DNA of 59,243 nucleotides from Microcaldota archaeon (GTDB lineage Archaea; Micrarchaeota; Micrarchaeia; Micrarchaeales; CABMGC01): assembly GCA_021791245.1 (NCBI GenBank), contig JAJYWY010000012.1, positions 1 through 59,243 on the forward strand. The letters run 5' to 3'. Of the stretch, positions 34,189 through 43,622 are shown in pieces (the stretch's first letter is position 1; the number at the start of each line of letters is the position of its first letter). The position numbers were made by a program, and so were the translations under genes. Under the pieces are notes generated by a model. It worked only from the letters and a program-made list of their open reading frames with translations. It had not been told where the DNA came from and ran no database searches.

Positions 34189-35775
34189 CTAAACTTCTAT
34201 GTCGAACATTTCAATAAATAATTCAAGGTACATTATAATATAATTTGTAGCGTGCTCAAGCAGCGGTATGTTCTTTGTTATGTGCCTGAGCTCTGCAAAC
34301 TTCTCGTTGTTGAGTATTTTGAAGAGGACTAGGAGCACAGGATAAATAAAGACCAGGGAAAAGAGCGCAGTTGCGGCCTCCACAAGCACATTCTGCGATA
34401 AGAGGGAAGCATACATCAAGATGCCTATTATTGCAGAGCATACGAGTATGTTTCCCATGCTTCTGAAGTCAGGCGCAATCCCGAAATCCTTCTTTATGCT
34501 GCCAAGGAAGAGCACCACGTCGATTAGGTTGCCTACGAAGAAGATGGATATTATTGCGCCTATTGCCGAGAATCTTGGCACAAGCAGAAACAGGGAAAGC
34601 AGTTCCATTATCGTTGACACGGCCGAGAATTTAAGCACCATGAACGGCTTTCCCGACGCCACCAAAAAGCTTGACGTAAAGAGTGCGAAGAGGCTTACTA
34701 TAAAGCCTATCCCTATGAGTGTTATATACTCCGGCGCAAGGGCGTAATTGCTCGATATGAGCATATACACTATCTGCTTCGAGAATACGGACAGCACTAT
34801 CACTATCGGCACTACTATAAGCAATGCGTATATGAGCGCCTTGTCGTATAGCTTCTTCCTCTCCTTCTTTGTCCTTTTCGATATAAGCGAGGCGGAGAGC
34901 GACGGGAGCATCACGGTAGTTATGACTCCGGCAAGTATTGTCATTATTGCGAGAACGTTAAGGGATACTCCAAAGTTCCCTATTACATATGTAGTAGAGT
35001 ATATACCAAGGAGAAGCACTGCAACCCCGTTCATCGAATTAGTTGTAAGTATGTTGTTGAGCGCAACAGGCAGTGCGAAAGCGAATATTCTCTTCAGGTA
35101 TTTATTCTCGGGCCTTATTATCCTTATCTTTATGTATTTGCTAGCTTCTATGTATAACATTATGAATGACGTGGCGAAGCCTGCTGCGTATCCCGCAAGA
35201 AAACCGAAGAGCGCGCCGTTCACCCCAAATCCCATGAGTATCAGGGATATGCTTAACGCAAACGCGACCACATTCGTAGATATCGAGGATATCGCCGCCT
35301 TGTTGCCCATCCCAAGCCCGACTAATGCGGCATACGAAGTTCCGTAGAGCATGTAGAAGAGCACAGCCGCCGCAGCTATGGCAAAGGAGACGTAGCTTAC
35401 TCCAGTTGAATTGAATATGTATACGGACACAAAGCTGCTGAGCAGCATTCCAATCCCGCTCAGCAATATCGCTATTGCGGAAACAAGCACGTAGCTGTTC
35501 ATGAGGCTCGGCATCATCTCCGAATAGTCGTTCTTGTATTTCATCTCTGCAAGATGCTTGTTAAGATACGTGCCTATGCCGAAATGGTTCATTGCGGTAA
35601 GCAGGGTGAAGAACCCTATTGCAAGGGTGTAGAGCCCGTAGTCATGCGTGCTGAGCAGGCGCGGCACGAAAACCGACGTCATTACAGTAAAAAGCAGTGC
35701 GACTGCTCCTGCTATGAATATTGAGTACACCGAGCGTGCTGCAAGATGGCCCACGCTCTCTTTATTTTTACCCAT
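34189..35775 (-). CDS. polysaccharide flippase (Wzx/MATE-like), first copy
   Basis: 528 residues with about 14 membrane helices. It is paralogous in design to the next gene: both start with an AARSVYS/ASMVLLG-type helix and LLSTHDYG/LLGSSGYG turn. The start at 35775 (MGKNKES) is preferred, since the upstream frame MLYSCSAC overlaps the promoter region (TATA-like ATTATTATAAAG near 35826-35837). It leads a three-gene operon. Confidence 0.87.
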   Translation of the reverse strand: MGKNKESVGHLAARSVYSIFIAGAVALLFTVMTSVFVPRLLSTHDYGLYTLAIGFFTLLTAMNHFGIGTYLNKHLAEMKYKNDYSEMMPSLMNSYVLVSAIAILLSGIGMLLSSFVSVYIFNSTGVSYVSFAIAAAAVLFYMLYGTSYAALVGLGMGNKAAISSISTNVVAFALSISLILMGFGVNGALFGFLAGYAAGFATSFIMLYIEASKYIKIRIIRPENKYLKRIFAFALPVALNNILTTNSMNGVAVLLLGIYSTTYVIGNFGVSLNVLAIMTILAGVITTVMLPSLSASLISKRTKKERKKLYDKALIYALLIVVPIVIVLSVFSKQIVYMLISSNYALAPEYITLIGIGFIVSLFALFTSSFLVASGKPFMVLKFSAVSTIMELLSLFLLVPRFSAIGAIISIFFVGNLIDVVLFLGSIKKDFGIAPDFRSMGNILVCSAIIGILMYASLLSQNVLVEAATALFSLVFIYPVLLVLFKILNNEKFAELRHITKNIPLLEHATNYIIMYLELFIEMFDIEV

Positions 35776-35868
35776 AATTTCCCAAATACCACGCGCAAAA
35801 CATGCGGAGCATGAATACAGCAAGCTTTATAATAATTCAATAATCTATTTATAGATTGGTGTAAGTAT

Positions 35869-36240
35869 ATGGCAGTAGATGCAGACGCATTGTTCAAGCA
35901 GATGGCACGGAAGAGGGTAAACATCTTCTTCGCAATATTTTTGTTGATAGCGATGGCGGCTGCGGTTGCTGACGAGGTAAGTACATCGCTTCTGTTCGCA
36001 ACCGACGAGATAATGTTCGTCGTAATAGCATTGATGGGCATAATATACCTTGTCGCAATGTCGCAGAAGAAATCGCTGAAGGATCTTAGGATACAGAACA
36101 ACATGCTCTTTCTGCTGTTCCTCATAGCCCTGATAATACAGCTTGTCTGGATGCCTATAGAGTTTGGGACATCAGATTTCGGCGACGATGTGCCAATGCT
36201 GATATTCTTCGTGCTTGCAGTGCTGAACAGATTCCTGTAA
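35869..36240 (+). CDS. small membrane protein, unknown
   Basis: 123 residues: a short charged head, then about four hydrophobic segments (~20-37, 45-62, 76-93, 106-120). Not recognised. A TATA-like TCTATTTATAG at ~35842-35852 precedes the ATG. The T-rich tract after the stop (36241-36272) looks like a terminator. It lies between glycan genes, so an envelope role is possible. Confidence 0.65.
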   Translation: MAVDADALFKQMARKRVNIFFAIFLLIAMAAAVADEVSTSLLFATDEIMFVVIALMGIIYLVAMSQKKSLKDLRIQNNMLFLLFLIALIIQLVWMPIEFGTSDFGDDVPMLIFFVLAVLNRFL

Positions 36241-36272
36241 TTTCTTTTGTTTTTATAACTTTTTTCTTTTTT
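36241..36272 (+). terminator. T-rich termination region
   Basis: Runs of five to six T directly after the stop of the small membrane protein gene. Confidence 0.5.
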
Positions 36273-36322
36273 CACGAATATTTATATAAGCAGATGAGAA
36301 AGAGAGTAGATGCGAAAGGTTC

Positions 36323-38590
36323 ATGATGGTCTTTATGAATGATGAGAAAAAGGGCAGGATGCTGTACAGGTCGCTAGAATATGTCGCAGTATTTGCAATC
36401 TTCCTTCTTATAACAGTCTTCGCCTTCTATCCTCTGGCAACGCATATGTCATCATATGTAGTAAACGGAGGAGGGGATGCATTCCAGAGCCTATGGGGCC
36501 TGTGGTGGGCGCCATACTCGATGTTCGTGATGCATGCCTCACCATATTTCACAAACATGATATATTATCCTGTCGGGGCGGACCTTTCTACGCAGACCCT
36601 GATGCCGCTGGCCGGCGTATTTAGCGCCCCATTTCAGTTAATAAGCATGCCATTTGCATACAACATAATCTTCTTTCTGGGATTCGCGCTGTCAGGCCTG
36701 TTTGCATATATGCTTGCAAAGTACATAACAGGCAACAAGTATGCTGCGTTCATCGCAGGCATGGTCTTTGCATTTAGCCCGATGCACATAGCCCAGTCGT
36801 ACGGCCATCTTAATTGGACCACAATAGAATGGATTCCGCTATTCTTCCTCTTCCTTTTGCTAATGATAGACAGGAAGAAGGCGCTTTATGGGGTAGGCGC
36901 AGGCGCAAGCTTTGTCCTTCTAACGTTCATGGGAGATATAGAGCAGGGGATAATAGTTGTGCTTGCAACAATAATCATGCTTCTGCTTTATCTTGCAACG
37001 AAAAGCAGCAGGCCCAAGATACTAAACAAGAAGTTTGCAATTGGCTTCGCTGCTATGGTATTATCAATAATCATACTTGGAGCTGCGTTCTTTGTGCCGA
37101 TAGTGTCTAGCATAATCAACGGCGGCGCACTTTCGGCGGCGAGCCAGCTTTCCGACATATCCCACAATATGATATGGAGCGACAATGTAGCATCATTCTT
37201 CATCCCGAGCGTATTCAACAGCATATTCTCTGGAATAGCCAGGCATGCGTACGGCCCTGAGTTTTTTGCAGACCCGTCCGAGGGGATCGCATACGTAGGC
37301 TATGTGGTTATCGCACTTTCGCTCATAGCAATATACTATGACTATAGGAACAGGAGAGTGAAGCGTGCAGCATTCTGGCTTGCGCTTGCAATAATATTCG
37401 CATGGCTTGCGCTTGGCCCCTACGTCCAGATAGGAAGCGCAATTACCCAGATACCAGGCCTGTTCATGCTTTACCGGAATATACCTCTATTCAACATAAT
37501 AAGGGAGCCTGGCAGGTTCGACATCATTGCGACTCTTGCCCTTTCCGTTTTATCCGCGATAGGTTTCAGCGAACTGCTCAAGCACGAGAAGGTTATAAAC
37601 AAGAGGAATGCCGCCATGTTCCTGTGCGCGGCGCTGAGCATTATCATATTCATAGAATATTTCGGATTGCCAACATTAAGAGTCAACGGATCGAACCTTT
37701 ACATGAATGCCACTATACCAAACGCGTATTTCGAGCTAGGCAACGTAACTGGAAACTTCACTGTATTGGTACTTCCTGATACGCTAAATGTTACTTCTCC
37801 TCCGCTTTATCCGGGCATGGACATGTACTACCAGACGGCCTTCAGAAAGCCGATACTTGGCGGATACACGTCAAGGACTGTCTATAACCAGACCCTTTCA
37901 GTAGATATTCTTCCTCTCTCATTGCAGTCAGGGTATCTTGAGCAGGGCATCAATGGCTTTGGATATCCAATAAGCGAGAACCTCAGCAAGCTAAACGCAT
38001 TCATGCTTGTAGGCATATACAACACAAGATTCGTTGCAATTATAAGAAAAGCGTACAACTACACTGACTTCTACATACTGGCGTCATACCTGTACGGAAT
38101 GCTTGGGAATCCGGTATACAACAGCAACACGACGCTGATCTTTACGACTGACGGTGCGGCCAAGACCGTAGGGTCTATCCCTCTTGCCTACATAACCGGG
38201 AACTGGACCCCTGGATATGCGTTCTGCGGCACGCAGATAGCATGCAATTCTACGTTTAGCAACATGTGGTGGGGAGACAGCATAAGGCCAATGATAGTAT
38301 ACGTGCCCCCGAACGATACCAACGTGCTGCTCAACTTCACTGCAGCATCTGCCCAGGGCATGCCAACCATGTACATATACGGCTCGCTTAACCCGATAAA
38401 GCCGATAAACATAACTCCCACACTTGCCAGGTATTCTGTGCCGCTAAAGCTTGATCCCGGGTACAACAAGCTCGCATTCTACATGCCGCAATCTTCCAAC
38501 GATTCGTTATTTTCCATGTTTGTGCAGGGCTATGGCTATGTGTCACTGAGCAACTTCGGGGTCAATAACATAACAATAAGGGCAAGCTAA
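36323..38590 (+). CDS. large GT-C-like membrane glycosyltransferase
   Basis: 755 residues. About 11-13 membrane helices in the first ~470 residues, then a ~280-residue outer domain rich in Asn-x-Ser/Thr. The first outer loop carries GGGDAFQSLWGLWW, in the place where GT-C enzymes have their catalytic Asp, and a conserved-looking FSPMHIAQSYGHLN. It probably moves sugars from polyprenyl-phosphate donors onto surface molecules, which fits the DPM-type genes nearby. A TTTATATAA TATA box at 36280-36288 drives it. No exact family is claimed. Confidence 0.7.
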   Translation: MMVFMNDEKKGRMLYRSLEYVAVFAIFLLITVFAFYPLATHMSSYVVNGGGDAFQSLWGLWWAPYSMFVMHASPYFTNMIYYPVGADLSTQTLMPLAGVFSAPFQLISMPFAYNIIFFLGFALSGLFAYMLAKYITGNKYAAFIAGMVFAFSPMHIAQSYGHLNWTTIEWIPLFFLFLLLMIDRKKALYGVGAGASFVLLTFMGDIEQGIIVVLATIIMLLLYLATKSSRPKILNKKFAIGFAAMVLSIIILGAAFFVPIVSSIINGGALSAASQLSDISHNMIWSDNVASFFIPSVFNSIFSGIARHAYGPEFFADPSEGIAYVGYVVIALSLIAIYYDYRNRRVKRAAFWLALAIIFAWLALGPYVQIGSAITQIPGLFMLYRNIPLFNIIREPGRFDIIATLALSVLSAIGFSELLKHEKVINKRNAAMFLCAALSIIIFIEYFGLPTLRVNGSNLYMNATIPNAYFELGNVTGNFTVLVLPDTLNVTSPPLYPGMDMYYQTAFRKPILGGYTSRTVYNQTLSVDILPLSLQSGYLEQGINGFGYPISENLSKLNAFMLVGIYNTRFVAIIRKAYNYTDFYILASYLYGMLGNPVYNSNTTLIFTTDGAAKTVGSIPLAYITGNWTPGYAFCGTQIACNSTFSNMWWGDSIRPMIVYVPPNDTNVLLNFTAASAQGMPTMYIYGSLNPIKPINITPTLARYSVPLKLDPGYNKLAFYMPQSSNDSLFSMFVQGYGYVSLSNFGVNNITIRAS

Positions 38591-38766
38591 GCGAGACCGG
38601 ATGACGCCTTGCCCAATGCAATAATCATTGCAGCATGCAGTGACTTCTCCAAATAATGCATGCAAAAGCGCATCACTGCAGTTGGCGCACAATTTTTTTC
38701 TTATACACAATCTTTAAATATTTACCAATGAAACTAAGATTGACCGTTTTACCGAGAGTGGGATCT

Positions 38767-39006
38767 ATGGAAATATTGGGGATTGAAAAAGGGGAGTTAG
38801 TGGACTTGCAGATAAGGGCGAAGACCCCTCATGGCGAGGGAATAGGCAAAGTACGGGAAACTATGGTCTTCGTGAGGAACGCAAAGACGAGGATGGGGAA
38901 GTCTTACAAGGTGCGCATAACTGATGTGCACAGGTCGTTCGCATACGCAGAGCTTGCCGAAGAGAACAATTACCCGGAAGTTACATACAGCAGCATGATA
39001 GCATAG
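38767..39006 (+). CDS. TRAM-domain protein
   Basis: 79 residues from the ATG at 38767: one TRAM beta-barrel (KGELVDLQIRAKTPHGEGIG, VFVRNA, YKVRITDV), an RNA-binding fold. Archaeal single-TRAM proteins act as RNA chaperones, much like cold-shock proteins. The TTTAAATA box at 38713-38720 rules out the ATG at 38728, too close to it, and puts the likely start at 38767. Confidence 0.85.
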   Translation: MEILGIEKGELVDLQIRAKTPHGEGIGKVRETMVFVRNAKTRMGKSYKVRITDVHRSFAYAELAEENNYPEVTYSSMIA

Positions 39007-39113
39007 GAGGGACGGGCATGAATAAAGTATATATAGTTAACGTTGCATATGTGTATTGCCCTTTCAGTTAATTTCTTTACACTTTTTATTCTCGACTAGT
39101 ATTAGGTGGAATT

Positions 39114-39746
39114 ATGGAACAAAACGATAGTATTAAAAAATTGAAGACAGGTACGACTACAATAGGCTTAGTGTGCAGCGACGGGATAATACTCGGCGCG
39201 GATTCAAGGGCAACCTCAGACTCATTCATAGCGAGCACAGAGGCAGTAAAGATAATAAGGATAAACGATGGACTGGGCCTTACCATAGCCGGAGGCGTAG
39301 GCGACAATCAGTATCTTGGAAGGCTGCTCAAGGTGCATGCAGAGCTCTACAAGATGAACGAGGGCAAGGACATGACCCCCACCTCTGCAGGGTCTCTTCT
39401 CTCAATGATACAAACGGAGAACAGGATGTACCCTTATTATGCAGTCAACATGCTTGGCGGAATGAACGGGAACGTGCCAGAGCTGTACATATTCGCCCCA
39501 GACGGCAGCATGATAAAGGAATCCAAGTTTTATTCGGTAGGCAGCGGCTCGCCCATGGCATTCGGCTATCTTGAAGATGCATATAAGCAAGGGATTAGCA
39601 CGCAGGAGGGCATAAAGCATGTGCTAAAGGCGCTGAAGGTGGCGATGAAGAGGGACTCTGCATCCGGGGACAATTTGAGGATAGTCACAATAACCAAAGC
39701 CGGCTACAAGGAATATTATGGCTCTGAAGTGGAGAAGCTTGCATAA
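39114..39746 (+). CDS. psmB: 20S proteasome beta subunit
   Basis: 210 residues. A 13-residue propeptide ends at Gly13, and Thr14 of TTTIGLVC becomes the N-terminal nucleophile. GADSRAT and the SGDNLRI segment complete the catalytic site. A GGTGG site lies 5 bases before the ATG. It is followed by the FttA nuclease gene, a pairing found in other archaea. No alpha subunit is in this window. Confidence 0.95.
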   Translation: MEQNDSIKKLKTGTTTIGLVCSDGIILGADSRATSDSFIASTEAVKIIRINDGLGLTIAGGVGDNQYLGRLLKVHAELYKMNEGKDMTPTSAGSLLSMIQTENRMYPYYAVNMLGGMNGNVPELYIFAPDGSMIKESKFYSVGSGSPMAFGYLEDAYKQGISTQEGIKHVLKALKVAMKRDSASGDNLRIVTITKAGYKEYYGSEVEKLA

Positions 39747-39791
39747 TATAAGCAATAATATAAAATATCCGTATTTTCACACTGTGATAGA

Positions 39792-41723
39792 TTGGACGAC
39801 ATCAGCGAGAGTAAGACATTGCTAGATAAAGTAGAGGAGATAATGCCTCCCGAGGCAGGCTTCATAAAGGCAGTATACGAGGGCCCGGACATAGCCGTAT
39901 ACGTGAGCAATGCCCCATACCTGTACAATAACGACGGCATAATAAGGAATATCTCCGCATCCATAAAAAAGAAGCTGATAATAAGGAGCGACGCCTCGAA
40001 GCTGCTGGATGCCGAGAAGTCGAAGGAGCTGATAGACAAGATAGTTCCGCCAGAGGCAGGGATGACAAATGTGAGGTTTGTCCCGGATTTTTCCGAAGTG
40101 TGCATAGAAGCGTACAAGCCCGGCCTTGTCATAGGAAAGGGCGGAGTAACTCTGAAGAAGATAGTGGAGGAGACAAGATGGGTGCCGAAAGTCCTAAGGA
40201 CCCCAACAATGAACAGCGACGTAATAAAAGGGGTGAGGCAGCTGATATTCAAGGAGAGCGAATTCAGGAAAAAGTTCCTTACCGCTGTAGGCAAGTCGAT
40301 AAATCAGCCTATAATGAAGAGCGAATGGATAAAGGCCACTGCACTTGGCGGATTCAAGGAAGTGGGAAGGAGCTGCTTGCTCCTGGAAACGAACAAGTCA
40401 AAGATACTTGTCGACTGCGGGCTGAGCCCTGAGCCAAGCGTGAAAGGCGCTGCGGCAAACCAAGAGGAGAACAAGGCGTTTCCATATTTGGACAGCGCAA
40501 ACATATCGATAAATGACATAGATGCCGTCGTCATAACCCATGGGCATATGGACCACATGGGATTCATACCATATCTGTTCAAATTTGGATATGAAGGGCC
40601 CGTATACTGCACTACACCTACAAGGGACATATGCGCCCTCCTTCTATATGATTACATAAAGCTCGTGCAGAGGTCAGGGGGCACGCCTCTCTACGAAGAG
40701 AAAGACGTGAGAAAGATGCTTATGCACATGATAACAAGGGACTACAGGGAAGTAACCAATGTTACCGAGGAGGTGAAGATTACTTTCCACAATGCAGGGC
40801 ATATACTAGGCAGCTCCACTGTGCATTTTCACATAGGCGAAGGTTTGTACAACATGGTGCATACGGGCGACATGAAATACGGGTTCACAAAGCTCTTCGA
40901 TCCTACGGACACAAGGTACCCCAGGATAGATGCCCTTTTCATAGAGAGCACGTACGGAGGCAACAACGACATTACCCCTAACAGAAGCGATGCAGAGATA
41001 AATCTCATGAACTCGATAAAGGAGACAATAGACATCGGCGGAAAAGTGATAATACCCCTGTTCGCGATAGGGAGGAGCCAGGAATTGATGCTTGTGCTTG
41101 AGAATTATCTTGCAGCAAACCCTACATACAAGCTCGACATCCCAATATACCTTGACGGAATGATAATAGAGGCTAGCGCGATACACACCGCATATCCGGA
41201 ATATCTGAAGGAGAGCCTCGAGAGAAGGATATTGAGCAACAACTCCCCGTTCGAGAGCGAGATCTTCGAGATAGCAAAAGGCGAACGCCAGGACATAATC
41301 GACAAGGGCCCTGCAGTCATATTGGCAAGCGGCGGCATGCTTAACGGGGGAGCAAGCGTGGAATATTTTAAGGAGCTTGCGCCTGACCCGAAGAACAAGA
41401 TAATCTTCGTTGGATACAACAGCAGCTCTTCGATGGGAAGGCGGATACAGAACGGTGCTTCCGAAATCGTGCTGCCAGACCAGGACGGAAAGCTCACCCC
41501 AATAGACGTGAAGCTCAAGGTGCAGACTGTGGAAGGATTTTCAGGGCACAGCGACAGGAAGCAGCTCATGAACTTTGTCAGCAACCTTAGGCCTTCGCCG
41601 CACAAGATATTCACTATGCATGGCGAAGAACAGAAATGCGAGGATCTTGCAAGGGCGCTCTCATTCAGGATGCACGTAGAAGCGCGATCCCCAATGAACC
41701 TTGACACGATGCGGTTTAAGTAA
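39792..41723 (+). CDS. fttA: KH/beta-CASP ribonuclease aCPSF1 (transcription termination factor FttA)
   Basis: 643 residues from a TTG start (GTGAT site at 39784-39788). Two KH-type RNA-binding domains (to ~150; VIGKGGVTLKKI), then a metallo-beta-lactamase domain with THGHMDHMG, and the beta-CASP domain with SGGMLNGG and the final GFSGHSD and MHGEE motifs. It cuts nascent RNA behind T-rich tracts and releases RNA polymerase. Complete and of normal length. This matches the T-rich gene ends seen here. Confidence 0.95.
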   Translation: MDDISESKTLLDKVEEIMPPEAGFIKAVYEGPDIAVYVSNAPYLYNNDGIIRNISASIKKKLIIRSDASKLLDAEKSKELIDKIVPPEAGMTNVRFVPDFSEVCIEAYKPGLVIGKGGVTLKKIVEETRWVPKVLRTPTMNSDVIKGVRQLIFKESEFRKKFLTAVGKSINQPIMKSEWIKATALGGFKEVGRSCLLLETNKSKILVDCGLSPEPSVKGAAANQEENKAFPYLDSANISINDIDAVVITHGHMDHMGFIPYLFKFGYEGPVYCTTPTRDICALLLYDYIKLVQRSGGTPLYEEKDVRKMLMHMITRDYREVTNVTEEVKITFHNAGHILGSSTVHFHIGEGLYNMVHTGDMKYGFTKLFDPTDTRYPRIDALFIESTYGGNNDITPNRSDAEINLMNSIKETIDIGGKVIIPLFAIGRSQELMLVLENYLAANPTYKLDIPIYLDGMIIEASAIHTAYPEYLKESLERRILSNNSPFESEIFEIAKGERQDIIDKGPAVILASGGMLNGGASVEYFKELAPDPKNKIIFVGYNSSSSMGRRIQNGASEIVLPDQDGKLTPIDVKLKVQTVEGFSGHSDRKQLMNFVSNLRPSPHKIFTMHGEEQKCEDLARALSFRMHVEARSPMNLDTMRFK

Positions 41724-41891
41724 ATATACGAGCATCTTTATGAACCGGTTTTGCATCGGACTCTATGTATATAAAATGGATATGCAGCACCAGGATAAAT
41801 GCCTAGAGCCCTCTTGTTCTCCTTCCAAAGTTTATGCGGATAAGCCTTGCACGCATCCAAAACATAATGGAACAGCAGACGCAATCCGCAT

Positions 41892-43622
41892 TTACTCTTT
41901 TTGGATGACTTCTGTATAGCCATACTTGTCGATTCCTGCCTTGAAATATTTCTTCGAGCATAAAATTAATGAAGTAAGGTCTTCCCGCTCAAGGAAATTT
42001 ATCGCTATTGTTATCAGGTTTGCATTGGCTTCCTTTAGTTTTTTTTGTACTTCTACCATGTCTATCTCGTCTTCCCCATCTGTTATAAGGATTATGTCAA
42101 GCCTGTTTTTTGACTTCACCTTCTGTATTTCCCCACACATATCAATTATTGCATTTGTTATCCTTGTGCCTGCATTGCTGTTAGCAGACACTTTTCCCAT
42201 GTTTGATAAAAATTCCTTTTGCTCATTCTTCTTGCTTCCCCGCATAAGCTTCTGCAGGTTCCATGTTTCGCTGTCAAAAAACATCAAATGGAAGCTCCTC
42301 CTCTCTGATATTGCCTTAATGCACAGTTTAAGCGCAACTACTTTTGCGATGTCAAATCTCGTTGCGCTGCCTTTTTTGTCTTCTAGATAATGCATGCTCA
42401 TGCTTCCAGATTTATCGACAAGCAGGAATAATGGGGCCTTTTCTCCGATAGGGAAATATTTGTCATACTGGGTTAGCGAATCGCTTGCAAATTTTAGCAG
42501 AAATACAATATCCGGATATGCGAACTGGCTTGGTATGGCAAGGCGTATATTGGAACCAACGCCGTATCCGGTTATCGAACCTACTCCAGCTATTTTTTCA
42601 TCGCCTTCATATTTTTCGCCTTCTATCCTCTCAAGTACTTTCATTATGCTGCTGACATTTATGTCCTTGACCATTTCCATTATCTTTTGGAGTTCATCAT
42701 CATATGAGATAGAGTGGCCGGTTCCGGGCTTAGATGCATCTGCACCATGCTTTAATGGATTTCCTTTCTTCGCTTCTCCTTTGTCTCTTTTCCCATTTTC
42801 ATTCATCTCTTCATACTCAATGTCTTTTTTCTTGCCCATCTCCTCCAGGCGCTTAAGTATATTGTCAAGCGCGTTTTTTTCGAAATATGAGCTCTTTTTT
42901 TGTACCCTGCTAAGCAGAGAATCAAGAAGTTTTTTTGCGTTCTCTTTTGTTCTTTCTCTGTTTAAATCTATTCTGTCATTCTTTTCTGCGCCGTCTTCCT
43001 TGCTATTTCCATTCCTGGAATTTTTTTTCTGTGATTCATTTGCATTATAGCTTTTATTATCATCCTGCGATGCTTTTCCATTCTCTTCAGGTCCTATGCT
43101 GCCTGGCTGAGGCTGCCCATATTCGATATTGCTGTCGTCTCTCAACCCGGATTTCTGGCCGCTTTTGCTATTTTTTTTATTTCTTTTCGTATTATCCTGC
43201 ATGCTGCTGCCAGAATCTTGTGCATCATTTTCTAGTTCAAGCAAGGTTTCTATAATATCTGTGGCAAGTTTCTGCGCATGCTCTGAGGATAAATCAGGGT
43301 CTGCCAGCGCCTCACTGTGCATTCTTCTGAACATTTCGCTCTTTTTGATAATTTCTTTTATAAAAGTAGTGTAGATGTTTCCCTCATTTTTTGCAACGTC
43401 TTCGGCTTTTTCATTATCTACCAAGGGTATGGGCAGATACAGGCTTGCAAATATATCGGCAACAAATTCTTTCTTCAATTGCTTGCCGTATTTTTCAGCA
43501 AGTTTTTCATACGCTCTCTCTATCCTGTGCCTGTTGATCCCTTTATCAGCCTCAAACCCCGTGAATATGGATTTAAATCCGTCATTTTCGCCGGGTTTAT
43601 TGAAGAATTGGTTTTCTGTCAT
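41892..43622 (-). CDS. VWA-domain protein partner of a MoxR ATPase
   Basis: 576 residues. A helical N-terminus (~1-125), then a long polar Asn/Lys/Ser-rich linker (~130-230), another helical part, and a C-terminal von Willebrand A domain with an intact metal site: DKSGSMS, a Thr in AGTRIT, and ITDGEDE. It starts in a 4-base ATGA overlap with the AAA gene before it. In RavA/ViaA-type pairs the VWA protein ties the ATPase to its target and metals help binding. The target here is unknown. Confidence 0.85.
   Translation of the reverse strand: MTENQFFNKPGENDGFKSIFTGFEADKGINRHRIERAYEKLAEKYGKQLKKEFVADIFASLYLPIPLVDNEKAEDVAKNEGNIYTTFIKEIIKKSEMFRRMHSEALADPDLSSEHAQKLATDIIETLLELENDAQDSGSSMQDNTKRNKKNSKSGQKSGLRDDSNIEYGQPQPGSIGPEENGKASQDDNKSYNANESQKKNSRNGNSKEDGAEKNDRIDLNRERTKENAKKLLDSLLSRVQKKSSYFEKNALDNILKRLEEMGKKKDIEYEEMNENGKRDKGEAKKGNPLKHGADASKPGTGHSISYDDELQKIMEMVKDINVSSIMKVLERIEGEKYEGDEKIAGVGSITGYGVGSNIRLAIPSQFAYPDIVFLLKFASDSLTQYDKYFPIGEKAPLFLLVDKSGSMSMHYLEDKKGSATRFDIAKVVALKLCIKAISERRSFHLMFFDSETWNLQKLMRGSKKNEQKEFLSNMGKVSANSNAGTRITNAIIDMCGEIQKVKSKNRLDIILITDGEDEIDMVEVQKKLKEANANLITIAINFLEREDLTSLILCSKKYFKAGIDKYGYTEVIQKE

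Noticed and set aside
41701-41923. Small frames on both strands between fttA and the VWA gene
   Set aside because: No promoter, no ribosome site and overlap with neighbouring genes; the composition looks random.
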